A stretch of 64,000 nt of DNA, taken from positions 310,001 through 374,000 of the forward strand of contig WHUZ01000053.1 of the NCBI GenBank assembly GCA_015179045.1, in the 5' to 3' direction. The notes under the pieces are model-generated. The model made no database searches and had not been told where the DNA came from. It saw nothing but the letters and a program-made list of their open reading frames with translations. The DNA comes from Kalaharituber pfeilii (taxonomy: Eukaryota > Ascomycota > Pezizomycetes > Pezizales > Pezizaceae). Position 1 is the stretch's first letter. Every line of letters begins with the position of its first letter. The translations under genes were made by a program, and so were the position numbers. This document shows, one piece after another, positions 22,884-38,722 of the stretch.

Positions 22884-24846
22884 TTAATCTTCATCCTCAT
22901 CATCCACTCTTGGCCTCTTACTCTTAGCACTGCTCGAGCCACCCCTATCTTTATCTGGCATCTCCAACCCATGTTTCTTCTTCCCCTTCGTCCCCGCCTC
23001 GACTTCCTGCAAGAACTCATCAATTCCATATACATCTCCCGATGGCTGCGCCTTCTCGAACTGAACCGGGCCTTCCCTTTCCCCCACCTCCGCCGCCCCC
23101 TTAAACCCATGCGCCGCTTTCCCCAACACGTCGAATCTTTTCTCGCGTTTGAACCGCTCCAGCTCACTGGCAGCTACAGCCTCGTCGTCGCCATCATCAG
23201 TGTTGACGCGTGGGCGGTAGATGCGGCTTGCGGCTTCGGCAGCGGAGAAGAGGGGTTTGTCATAAATTTGATCCTCGTTGAAGCCGGTAGCGAAGGCGGA
23301 GGTTTGGGAGAAGAGGCGGGAGTCGTACATGCTCTCGGCGGAAGCGGTTGGTTTTGCAAGCTATACATTGCGAAAAGAGTCGTTAGATATCGGTCAATAA
23401 TGTGAGAAAATAGAGAGCAAGAAGGGAATACATACCCCCAACGCAATCTTCTCACCGATGTCACGCCCATGTTCCCTAGCAAGCTGCTGGAGCCTCCTCT
23501 CCGTACCCATCCTCCCCATCCGGAACTGCTTTTCTGCTTCTCGCCTGCGTTCCCTCCGCATCTCCTCTCGCTCACGTACAGCCTCTTCTTCCGAATCTGA
23601 TCTTCCTCTATCCTCACTAGAAGCAGGACTTGAACTTCGGCTCCTGCTTTCCCGGTCCTCTGACATGCTTCGTGCCCTGCTTCCTCTGGAGGCGTGTGCT
23701 TCCCGGGCTTTCTGCGCCAACATACGTAAATGCTCTTCTTTCTGTGCCTTTTCTTTCTCCGCAAGTTTCTGCTGCATCAAAGCCCTTTGCCGGACCTCCT
23801 CTCTTGCGTGCCTATCAGCCGTGAATAACGCTTCTGCAAATTGTGCAAACTTGTCATTGATAGTAACATCTTGTAGACCTCTACCGTCTGCTGCTAGACG
23901 CTTGTCAAGCGGCACTGTATAACCCTTCGGATTCTTCCAATTCGATATTGGCGGCGGAATTGTCCATGCCTCCTGATCGGCCGCTGTCAACTTCCTCGGT
24001 GGAGAGTGCATAACCGGTGCCGGCGGGCTCGGTGGCCCGCGAGGGATCTTCTTATGTTTGAATTTCGGTGGTTCCATTGGGTCCTCCTGCCTCTCTACAA
24101 TCTTTATAATCCTCTCATTCTGCTTTCCTGTATTCCCCATATGATCGCTCGGCGTGTACCTTACGAATGTTGGCTCCTTCCTATTCGTCCCCTTAATAAC
24201 CTTCGGCCTCTGCGCCGCCACCGCCCCGCTCACCAGCGCCTCAAGCGCTCGTCTCGTCTTCTCTGCCTGCTCCTTCACCTCCTCCTCACTAGGCCTCTCG
24301 AGCGAGATCTCGCCTATATCCGCGCGTTGCCGCAAAGGAATGAGGTCCTTGAACTGCGCGTGAATAATCCGGTTCGAGTCGTGGCCTTGTCGGGCAATGG
24401 CATCGTACTTCACAGCTCCGGTTCCATCAACTTGCAGAGCGAGGGCTTTGGAGCTGGTGGAGTTGCCTCGCCGGCCCATGTCGAGAGGGTACTGCGCGAC
24501 GGGGATCTCAGGGAATGCACCGCCATCGCCGAAGTCTTCGATTGTTCGTGGGCGCCATGCTGAACGCTTGCCGTAGGGTGGAGGGCCGGTTCTCTAGGAG
24601 TTGCATCCGGGACTTTGGTCAGCGATAGTATAATCGCGTTACTAACTTATAGAGCAAGAGATTTCGCCAGTATGCCAATATGCAAAGCTAGAAAGTAAAA
24701 CTCACCTTCAGTACGAGCTGTGCCTCCTCCCCACCCCCTAGGATCCTCGCCACTGGTTTTGCCGCTGTCGACGGCTCACTGGTATCACTGGATGTGTGTT
24801 TTGGTGCGGGGAGAATGCTTGCGAGGGGCGCTGCAATCGAGGCCAT
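22884..24846 (-). CDS. PRP45: SNW-domain splicing factor (Prp45/SNW1)
   Basis: Three exons: complement(join(22884..23360,23436..24593,24706..24846)), 591 aa. Prp45/SNW1/SKIP is a core spliceosome protein that stays through the catalytic steps and also links to transcription. Seen: PPYGKRSAWRPRTIEDFGDGGAFPEIPVAQYPLDMGRRG near the N-terminus is reached by splicing the 112-nt intron 24594..24705; the family signature SNWKNPKGYTVPLDKRLAADGRG; then a charged Arg/Ser/Glu-rich helical part and the C-terminal SMYDSRLFSQTSAF and YDKPLF blocks. The 75-nt intron 23361..23435 joins GEKIALG to LAKPTASAES. Exon 1 encodes an Ala/Pro/Ser-rich leader from ATG 24846. It lies tail-to-tail with the WD40 gene. 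Confidence 0.96.
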
Positions 24847-25201
24847 GATTTTGTGTGTATGTGTGGTGGTAGAGAGTTGTGGTAGTTTGCTCCACGAAAT
24901 CTGGGCTCACTAGGGTCAGAAGTTGGGTTAAGTGGTGCCAAGATACATATCGTCAGCCACAATAGGATTGTGCTAGCACGTGACTAGAATATAATAGAAC
25001 GGGTACAATAATACCATATTTACGGAGTCCATGTTACAGATCAACAGGCAAGCAGAAATTCAAACCGTAAGTATACAAGTGGAAACAAACATAAAAACGC
25101 CAAATGCACCCCCATAAGTGCTAATGCTCCGCATCCCGTGCGTTGACAATACCCAAACATTGACATGTATCCAATTATGCAACAGATTACGCAATTTCTC
25201 T
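24847..25201. other. Intergenic, no gene seen
   Basis: A 355-bp region between the SNW gene start and the kinase gene end. It should hold the SNW promoter. No motif stands out. Confidence 0.55.
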
Positions 25202-26798
25202 TTAGAGACCATCCAAATTGAGCTGTTCGCTTTTGTTCCCTAATTTTGATATTTGCAGAAATGCATCCGTCCCGTACCCCTCGAGGCTAAAACCCGGTTG
25301 TTAGTACTAGAAGTTTAGCTATGAGAGGCTGGCAGATTTCTATTTACCTATGGAGTTCAAGCTTTCCAGCCCAATACTCAGCATACACTCTGCTCATTGG
25401 CAGCCCCATTCCCAAGCGTAAATCTGGAGGCCGACTTGACAATGAGGACAGGGAGGATTCCGCCCTTGCCATATCTCTCCTGTAAAAGGCATCACTTCTA
25501 TGGCCATGCGAATTTATCAATTCTTGCATTGTCGCAGCCATGGCAGGAACTTGTGCAAGATTCTCTAGTTGCGCTTGGGAACGCGAGCCCTTGCTGAATG
25601 ACCATATATGTGGAAGCACCTGCGCTGGGATTCCTCCTCCTTGGTCTGATACACGAAATATGATGTGTTGTGGCGCATGGCATATGAGTACACGAATTGG
25701 TGGAAGTTTGGTGTCAGGGGATGTTGGGTGGTGCGTTTCAACTGTAGCTTGTATAGAATTTCTAAGAAGTTCTCCGATCATATACTCCAGGTGACTGGGT
25801 ATGTATGGGAAGGTTGTATCAGTATGACCTTCTATCTCAATCTCAGGCAGAACTGATTGAGAACCGTATGCTTCTCTAGCAAGGTCCTGCGCTAGGTTTC
25901 CACAACGCTCGACAACGTCTTTGGCATTGCACCGTAGGAATACTTCTCCCACAAAATCGGGGTGGCTACTGGGTTGTTGAAATGGGCTTACGTTTGGAAA
26001 GTGAAAGGGCGAGTTGAATGTTTCTGTGAGTGCTAAATGTTGTTCAGCAATCACACGCCGGGAAATTCTCTAAGGTATGCCGTTAGTTTAATGCGGTGAT
26101 GGATGAACTGAGGGGCCTCACACTCCTAAGAAGCTTATTCATGAACTTGTCAATTTCAGATGCTGGTAGCAAGTGGCGGCATTCCAGAACGCCCATTGCC
26201 AAATTTGGTATAACTGTTAGATGCTCTTTAAGCGCCTTTTTGATAATGTTGCAGAGCTTATCATTGTCTTCAATTGTTTTGACTTCGGGCACTTTTCGCA
26301 GAGTCTCAAATGCTTTGTAATAAAGGTCATAGACATGTGACATGTGCGGATTGGTTACCACGACATATGGCAGTTTTTGCATGTCCCTGATACGGTCTGC
26401 AACCTAAGTTAGCCATCTCTTCATAACGAGAATGCAAGCGGAACTCATTTCCTACGGGCAATCCTTATAGGTAGCTCTGTGCGCACGTAGTTTGCGGAAT
26501 TGAGGATTCTAGCTTCATCAAGATTCCGACCGCCGAAAAATATGAGCTGCCGTAATGAAATTGGGCGCGCCGGTTTGTCTACATATGAATCAAGCACAGA
26601 AGACGACCGCCATCGCAGATTGGAGGATAAGCTTGGTGCTTGGGCAATGGGAGCATGCTGGATTGAATTTGTTACGGGAAGGGTGGTATGGAGGAGCCTG
26701 TTCGGCTTGACGTGGTGGCTGCAGCGGAGAATGTAGCTTCCAGTCACATTTAGTACCTTCTGGAGGGATATTGACAGTTGGACGAAGCACGGAGACAT
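25202..26798 (-). CDS. Mitochondrial PDK/BCKDK-family protein kinase
   Basis: Four exons: complement(join(25202..25286,25348..26069,26122..26396,26456..26798)), 474 aa. The family uses a histidine-kinase-like (GHKL) ATP fold to phosphorylate and switch off the pyruvate or branched-chain 2-oxoacid dehydrogenase complex in the mitochondrial matrix. Seen: a long basic N-terminus consistent with a targeting peptide; RPISLRQLIFFGG; LPIRIAHRIRDMQKLPYVVVTNPH across the 59-nt intron; RISRRVIAEQHLAL; HPDFVGEVFLRCNAKDVVERC; the N-box GELLRNSIQATVE; the G1 box SDQGGGIP; and the G2 region LGMGLPMSRVYAEYW. A final small exon adds LEGYGTDAFLQ. AREAYGS and the RRVIAEQHLAL form lean toward the BCKDK side, but pyruvate versus branched-chain specificity cannot be decided here. 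Confidence 0.92.
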
Positions 26799-27965
26799 TG
26801 TGAAGAGAATGCCATGGGAACACCGGAAGGAGCTGTATATGATGTCTGATTGTAAGTAGACGGGCTGTCGTGAAAGCGGGGGGGTTCAAGTTAGCTCGGC
26901 ACTGTTAGGACTTCATTTGCAACACGAGGTACTGTACCTTGTCACCTAGTCTCGTGACTTCCTGTCAACGCCTACGCACGAGGCCAGAGAGGCTGAAAAT
27001 ATACAGGAGGCTTCCCTAGTGGCCTGCGTTGGCGGCGGCGGCTTCGGGGAGGTTCTGTCACGCTTGGTTGTTGTAGACTGTACTGGGGCAGCGCGCCGAC
27101 CAATTCACGCAAACTTGAGGTGTATCGCACAATATCCAGCGGATGCTGGACTGGACTGAGGCGGCCGGTATATATACTGTGCCCGCGGTGGCATGTGTCT
27201 GCGGTGAGTCAAGAAGGCTCCCTGCGGGTCGCCTACTGTGATGCCGACCGCACATGGCGGGGCCGCCCCAGTGACACAGCGCCCGCGCACAGGCAGCTCA
27301 TGCACGCACTCAAATGCACGGATGGCCCTGGCGGCCTCCCAGCCCACGCGTGGTTGATGCAACGGCTCTCTGAGGGAGCCTGCAGCTGGGAACAAGATAC
27401 ACCCGTGTAGCACGGAGACCCCCGCCAAGGCGCATGAGAGCCTCACCACCCCACCTCCCACCGATTATCGTCAGGCACTTGCGGCGTGAAAGCAACGCCA
27501 AGACGCATTGCAGCCGCAGCCATTCGAGGCCTTTCTTTCCCCCCCCCCCCCCCAGTGACTGTGAATTTGCCCCCCTGCCGTATCTCTGCGACCGTGTGGC
27601 TGAATAAGCTAACTCAGAAGCGTGCATCCAGTCAGCTACCATCCAAAGTGCGAAGCCCGAGGAACCATCTCTTGCCTCAAGCTCCATCCCCACCTCGTAC
27701 GGACAACAACCCCCAACCTCAATAAATTTCTTACTGTGTGCATCTGGACTCTATCCTTCTCTACCTGCAACTGAGCCTTCTATCATTGTTACTGTGTCAA
27801 GCCTCTATCTGCCGCTATACCCCCCTGTGCGTACATAGCCTGCATTCGTTCCCCAATTCCAGGTGCCCAGAGCTCATAGCTCAAGGCATTCACAACCTGT
27901 AATACCTGTCCGCAACTTGAAGAGAGGAAACCCCGCTTTGGTGAGCTACATTGAGCAGTTTCAAG
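26799..27965. other. Divergent intergenic region, kinase / UBP15
   Basis: The two genes diverge from this 1.17-kb region, so it should hold both promoters. It contains a run of 15 C residues near 27540-27554. Open frames at 27105-27693 are overlapping shadows in GC-rich sequence without a family match. Confidence 0.5.
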
Positions 27966-32184
<4,219 letters not shown>

Positions 32185-33120
32185 ATCTGTCTTCATCAGC
32201 ATTGCAATTGGGAAGGGGCTTTTACTGTATTGTTTTCTTTTCTGTTTCCACCGGATTTGGTGCCTTTTCTTTTCTGACCTTTTCTTTTCTGACCTTTTCT
32301 TTTCTGACTTGCTTTACGTCTTTATCTCTTTTTGGCGGAGAAATCTGTTTGGTCTATATGTCTCGGAGTGTCGGTCATTTGAAATTGATTCAGCAGTGAG
32401 AATGGGTCATGACAGTGGTCCAGTTATCATCGTTGGCATATCTACCAGTAGTCATCAGGTGCTACTACTTACTTCATACCACTGTGAGAGTATCCGGGGT
32501 ACCTTTGAGAATATTTTTGTGAATCGGGCATTACTAGGAGTTTTTGATCATCCAGCCAGGAGTTTGCACAAAGGAATGAATACCACAGCGTTATAAGAGT
32601 CAGCATTATTAGTACGATATGGAGAGCATGGTTTAGCTTATCTTCTGTAACTACAGAAAACGTACTTTCTCACAAACACCGCCTCAAATTGGAGATGGAT
32701 TCAGCAACCACAGTTACCATTAAAACTACAGGCATACCACACCTACCTTTTAGCTTTTGAAGATTTTTGAAACCTAACTAACATCTCACGCCCTTTTGAG
32801 CATACGGACAAGGATTGAAACCACCCCGACAGTGTCCTACTTATAGGTCTCGTACGGAGGACTACGCTATCGCCTTAATGGCCTACTATTTATGGGGAAA
32901 ATGAAGCTTGTTTAGAAATGCAAACAAGTTTCTAGTCTGGATTAGAAGAGTGCAGAAGCTTGGGAGTAATAGTAATGATAAATCAATGGTCGCACAGGCC
33001 GAGCGGGCATGACATTTATTATTCATCATTATGGTTTGAAATACAGCTAAATTATCAAAAAATTTTCACACGTACCCTAATGCAATAACTATTAGCGTGC
33101 TGATGTTTCGAGATGCTCGT
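32185..33120. other. Intergenic between UBP15 and the p24 gene
   Basis: Convergent 3' ends. It holds the tandem repeat at 32263-32307 and otherwise no gene. Confidence 0.55.
32263..32307 (+). repeat. 15-bp tandem repeat, three perfect copies
   Basis: The unit CCTTTTCTTTTCTGA is repeated three times without mismatch, about 80 bases after the UBP15 stop codon, so probably in its 3' UTR. Pyrimidine rich. Confidence 0.9.
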
Positions 33121-33865
33121 TTAGAATTTACCTTTCCTGGCACCCTGGAAGAAGAATCGCACAACAAAGACTTGCAAACAGGCCATAGTCACCATAATTA
33201 CTACCTCCATGATAGAGAATTTAAGTATTCTGGCCTCCGTAGAGCGGACAGTGGAGAAGTTTCGGTTTTCGCGAGTGCGGAAATACTTTTGTGTTCGGGA
33301 TATGGTGGAAAGCTGGCCGGAGATCTTGAAGAGAGATTCTTCAAGGCCGGACATGTGTTCTGGAGGAGTGCCCTCTTTGGTAGGAAGTTCTGCACGCTCT
33401 TCGTTCTCAACCTGTCCAGAAATCAATTAGTACCGCAGAACAAAGCTTGGACTGCACAAAGCTAACTTACAGCAATCTCAAAATCAACCAACTTCTCCGC
33501 AAAGGTTGACATGTCATTCGAGAAACAGAAACGATATTCTCCAATTTCGTTGGCAGTGAAAACAAAATCCCCTTGGCGCTCCTTCGTTCCATCAAGAATG
33601 ATCTTCTCGTTTGGCCCATAAACGACGTAGTCTATGTCAAAAGCGCCTCCAGATTGCACCTATGCATTCGTTAGACACCACAATTGCTCCAGGAAAGACA
33701 GGCCAAACATACAGCAAAGTAAAACGCCACTTTCAATCCTTTCTTGTCAACCTGAGCGTAGAAACAGGATTTCTCGTTTGCTGATAGTTTGTATGTAAGG
33801 GCGGTTGCAGTAACTAGGTTGAAGAGCGCTAGCAGCGTTGCACAGATGAGCAATAGCTGCCGCAT
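33121..33865 (-). CDS. p24-family cargo receptor (Emp24/Erp, Erp3-like)
   Basis: Three exons: complement(join(33121..33411,33471..33659,33713..33865)), 210 aa. p24 proteins cycle between ER and Golgi in COPI/COPII vesicles and sort cargo such as GPI-anchored proteins. Seen: signal peptide (MRQLLLICATLLALFNLVTA), GOLD domain with the two expected cysteines (EKSCFYAQ and YRFCFSN), a coiled region with SRTQKYFRTRENRNFSTV, one C-terminal membrane helix (FSIMEVVIMVTMACLQVFVV), and a short cytoplasmic tail RFFFQGARKGKF with the FF pair used for COPII binding. Introns of 53 and 59 nt are both phase 0. The subfamily (Erp3-like) is from memory of related fungal proteins and is less certain than the family. 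Confidence 0.94.
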
Positions 33866-35000
33866 GGTGGATGAAAGGTCAATGTGATGAGAATGTCGTC
33901 GTCCGGTGGTCGGGGCGTTGTGTAATTGACTGCACAGCGAGTTTGATAGATTGCTTTACAGCACCTTACTGAGGAATGGTTGCTAAAGTTGCATGTGGCA
34001 TCAATTCGAGACTGTTATGTACGTATTGTACGCGTAGATGTGAGCCCAAGCTATGCCCATCTTGAGCTCAAGTGCTCCCAGCTACCAGGAAAGCCTACTG
34101 TATAACATGTCTGCATTTCTTATTCAGTTTATTACTTTGAGCAGAGTTTATGAAGTGCTGGATAGTATTTCGATAGCTACTTAGCATTTACATGAGTATA
34201 TAAAGTATTGGAAGGTTTTTTTAACTTTATATTCTTATTTTTATTTTTATTTTTATTTTATTTTATTTTATTTATTTATTTATTTTTTTGTTTAAAGATC
34301 ATCAATTCAAAACAGCATCTACTCCTATCAATGAACTGTAAATAACAGTACAAGCTGTTGATAAACTACAATGCTGTACACAAGTACTTATAGAAATGCT
34401 TGCTGTATAGAGTAAACCATTGTTGAGGCATGATTGCATGCCTCGTGCCAAGGAATTTTATTCTCAAACTGAATACCTCTAATTATTGCTCGCGTGCTGT
34501 ATGATACCCACGGCCCTTCTATCATCGTAGCAATCAGGCACAACTTAGTTTCCTCTTAGCAAGCCTTTTATTTATATTATGCTAGGATGCCTACTAGTCT
34601 TATCGGCCAAGCTAGTCTCGTAACCAGCGGCCAAGCCATGGTGAGAGGCCGAAAATAATAGTCTGGGCACGGGAACACAGTTCGGGTTGCATAATGACAG
34701 GCTCGAGAGAGCAAGTCATCTTGACGCTTGGCAGCAGTCTAGAGCCTAAGAACATCTCACATGATCGAAGGCCCCTGTAAGTTGCTCCGGGACGATCCAT
34801 TTTGTTTCGCGATATCAGGTCCACACCTCCGGACCTCACCTTGCACCTTGGGTGAACCTCATCACCATTCTGAGCGAGAAGCTGACCAAAGCACGGCCCC
34901 ATCTCACCCTAGCGATGCCAGTTACCCTCGCTCCACCCACTATCTCTAACCCGTTACTCTTCGATCGTTGATTTCGACTCACTCTGCTCCGTCGCCGGCC
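33866..35000. other. Divergent intergenic region, p24 / SUMO protease
   Basis: It should hold both promoters. An AT-rich (TTTTA)n/(TTTA)n simple repeat lies at 34233-34289. Frames at 34612-34949 are short and unmatched. Confidence 0.55.
34233..34289 (+). repeat. TTTTA/TTTA microsatellite
   Basis: Degenerate run of TTTTTA, TTTTA and TTTA units over about 57 bases in the intergenic region. Confidence 0.8.
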
Positions 35001-38000
35001 ATGCCTCGCAATTACAACTGGGCGCCTGATGAGGATGATGATGACCAGGTACATCTTTGAGTAATCTCGGGCATCATTGAGCGTTAAACACTCACATGTT
35101 GATGACTTTCTAATTTAAAAGGATCAATCGAGAACCCGACTCCACATGGATCCTGATGATTCTCTTCTACTTCCTGGGGCAAGGTTTGACACAGTCTCCG
35201 AGGGCAATTGCTTCAGTGTCCCTACTGACATTGCATATTTCTAGGCATCCTATTACCAATGGTAGTACTGTGATTCCGACTCCAGGCTCAGGAATGTACA
35301 AGCAGAAATCTCCGGCTCGTGTGTCAGGAAAAAACAAAATTGTAAGCACTAGATTTCAAGCTGTACATAACTTAACTAACACTGAGGAAGCCAGAAGGAT
35401 TCACGCCCAGGGATTCTTTAGGAGGCCGCAAAACTTCGACGCCCAGTTGTCCGTTGCAGAAGAAGAGATTACCGGAGAGAGACTTTGAATCATCAGAACA
35501 ACCATCGAAGAAGCAGTCTTCAAACAGGGAACGCCAACCCAACCTCTCCGTGGCTGAAGTGGATCCGACGCTGTTGGGTCATGGTCTCCTTTTTAAGGCC
35601 CCTTCAAACGAAACCCAAGGGAAGAAGAAATCCGCTGAACTGATGGAGGGATTAGCTGGGGGCTCCTCCCCAACGCACATCTCTACTGTGGAGGTCAAAG
35701 TGGAGAAACCAGCGGAGAAAACATATGAATTACCTTTCACCGTTTACCAAAAGTTCCAAAGGAGAATTGGGAGCGAAGCAGCCCACGATTCATCTGACGA
35801 ACTGGAGGTTACCAATGTTCCCACGAATGTAATATGCGATACAACTTTGCCTTTATTGTCTAACATTTGCTAATGTCTATCTGTAGTCAATATTTCATCG
35901 CCGCAAAAATCCAGTTGCTGCGGAAAGCGACCTTGCTCCGACTGAATGGGTAAGGCAGAAACAGAAGAACGAAGATCTTGAGCTGGAGTACTTTCGAAGG
36001 GGCAGCTTTCTTCTCGATGACGCCCCTGATATTTTTTTCACTTTCGGTCCAGACGGGACATTTGAAGTACATGGTAAAGGCCTTCCTTGGAAGAAAGGGA
36101 CCTTTAGCTCGAAAGATATCAAGGAAGTTTCGGTAAGCATTATGTGAACGCTCTTTTAATGATATGCTAATCCTTCAAGGTGGCCAAGACTTTCGATTAT
36201 ATCTATATTCAATTGCAAACTAAGTATCATGGTAAGGCTAACACTCAGTTGTTTGCGGTGTCGTGGTTGACGTCTTTAGAAATTCCACATGGCGATTCAA
36301 TCGTCATGAAGCTGAAAACTTCCAATGAAGCTTCTATTCGTGAAATATTTAAGAAGCATGGGATTGAAATGCGAGAAAAGTGTGTATGGACTGTCGTGCT
36401 GCCTCTTACTGCTACTAATGTGCTTTAGTCTTTACATTTGGAACAAGGAACAGAGTTTTAAAGAGTCCAAGCAACTGGAGGATGACGATATTTTCCCTAT
36501 CTGCAACAAAGAAGTATGCAGTCGTTCACCGACTGAACGAGAGCCTATGAGAAGGGGCCCGCCCGTAGCTCCACGAACACGTAGAAGCAAAAATACACCG
36601 TTAAGTAAAAACTCTGCTATAGAAATGGAATTAGAGCGAGAAGTACCATCCACACAGAGGTAACATCACTGAAAGCATGAGAAACTATTCTAGTCTGACA
36701 TCAGCAGGACAATCCATGGCCAGGTAGAGACACATGAACAAGAATTGGGGCGACATTCAAGAGCATCAACACCCCCAGAATGGAAGACGTAAGCTTGCTT
36801 CAATGCATACCTACTTTGGACCTTTTCTGACCTTCTAAAGACCGCTCGTGTGGCCTCCTGCAGCCGCAGCAAAGAAACGTGTGACGGTTGACTATGCTGA
36901 TTTGGATCGTCTGGATAACGAAAAGTGGCTCAATGATAATATTATCAACTTTTATCTCCGGTATGAATGATCTTATTTTACTTATGATATGGCACTAATT
37001 GGAGATACAGCCATCTAGAAGAGGAACTATCTCAACAAAATCCTGTGTTGGCGCAACAGACCCACTTTTTCAATACTTTCTTCTATGAGAGACTGATCTC
37101 GAGAACTGCGGACAGAAGGTATATATAACGTAACTCCTCTTGTACACCTTACCTTTCTTTATTCACTAGAAATGTGATAGGGCAACCCTTCAAAACCTGA
37201 TGAAGTGGACGCAAGGAATTGATCTTTTCACCAAACGTTTCCTCATAATCCCAATTAATGAAGAGTGCTTACCCTTTTACTGGAATTCAAAAGAAAACTG
37301 CTGAAAATATATTAGGATACACTGGTACCTAGCAATCATTTGCAATCTTCACCATCTAGAAAAAAGAATCCCACGCACCTTAGAGGATAGTAAGGATACA
37401 GTTGGAACTCCTGTCACGCAAATAGAAGAGGACAACATCGATTCAGATATATCATCAGAATGTCTGGCTGATGAGACTGTTGATATTACACAGCGAAGGG
37501 ATGCAGAAAGTGTAACCCTGCAAAGGCCAACTACCGCAGAGGAACAGATACTATCCGAAGCTTCAGTCATAGAACCAGATAGCACAGATGGTCACATGGA
37601 CATTAGTAAGTTACGGGAATTAGATGACAAAGAATGGCCTAATGAAAACGGCATTGAAGGAGAGCCGAATTTCCAGTTCAACACACAACTGCATGAGAAG
37701 CATGAAGCAGAAGAAATTATACATATTTCTGGTGATGATTTTGAGAAGAGGCCCGCAAAGAGACTTAAAAAGTCAGCAAAGCCGAAAAAACCAGTAAAAG
37801 TGGATTTTGAGCGACCCACAATATTTATCCTAGACTCCTTGAATAAAAACTCACACTCAAGGACTTTTACAGTGTTGAAGGAGTATATTCAGGAGGTGGC
37901 TCTCCAAACTAAGGGATGGGAATTTTCGGCTAAAAACCATATTGCTGGTTCCTACGCGGCGGTAGTTAACCTGTTAGATTGGAGTTGAATTTCGTTAACA

Positions 38001-38722
38001 AACGATTGTAGGTCCCGATGCAACCCAACTGGTGGGACTGTGGCGTCTATTTGCTCTACTATGTGGAAACATTTTTACAACGTCCAGAATCATTTCAAGA
38101 CCAGTTTCTCCGAAAAGAACGTAGCCTTTCAAACTATGACGAGCGGGAGATTGCTACCATGCGTGAGAAGCTAAGAGCACTCATCATGCGGCTTCATAGG
38201 GAGCAAGTATCGAAGCCTCCAGCAAGAACCGGATCCTCTACGCCGACGTTTGGTAATGTTAACCCCAGTGTTGCTCCTAAATCACCTGTGAAATCGCCTG
38301 TACGCAGCGAGAGAAACAAACGCCGGACTAGTCCAGGTGTTCAGAAAACCAGCGTCAGTGATACCCTTAATGGTGCAGGAAAGCCACGGAGATTTACGCC
38401 CGAACCAAAGCATTTCCAAGGGCAAGATCGGGTTTCGAATAGGACCTCTGTTTACTTCAGAGAAACCACGCCTGCCGAAGGATACCCTCCAGAAGCCGTT
38501 TCAAGACATTCTTCACCGAGATCGTTGCGTTCCTCATCGTCACCATCGGCTTCACCAACGCCGCGTAAGAACCACAGCGATGAATCTCGGCAATCGCTGC
38601 TGCTGGACAAAAGAAAATCGCCGTCCAGGTCAACCATGGAAGAAGCTTGTTTCAGTTCAGAAGTGAGCCCTAAGGGGGGAATTAAATCTAACACTCGAGG
38701 ATCAAATAGGGATAGACGCTGA
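35001..38722 (+). CDS. ULP2: SUMO-specific protease, Ulp2/SENP6-7 type (C48)
   Basis: Thirteen exons: join(35001..35048,35122..35183,35245..35341,35391..35828,35887..36132,36180..36379,36429..36659,36708..36788,36841..36960,37011..37118,37181..37264,37316..37961,38012..38722), 1023 aa. The enzyme trims or removes SUMO in the nucleus. The N-terminal half has a folded region (FTFGPDGTFEVHGKG, FDYIYIQLQ) and disordered parts. The C48 domain starts at DYADLDRLDNEKWLNDNIINFYLRHL. Catalytic residues seen: His ~574 (IHWYLAIICN), Asp ~745 (FILDSLN), Gln ~791 and Cys ~797 (MQPNWWDCGVYLLYY). About 170 residues separate His and Asp against ~17 in Ulp1; this acidic insert matches the SENP6/7 design. The C-terminus is Ser/Pro/Arg rich. 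The 49-nt intron 35342..35390 is the only one that reconciles the frames around 35340-35450. Confidence 0.92.
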
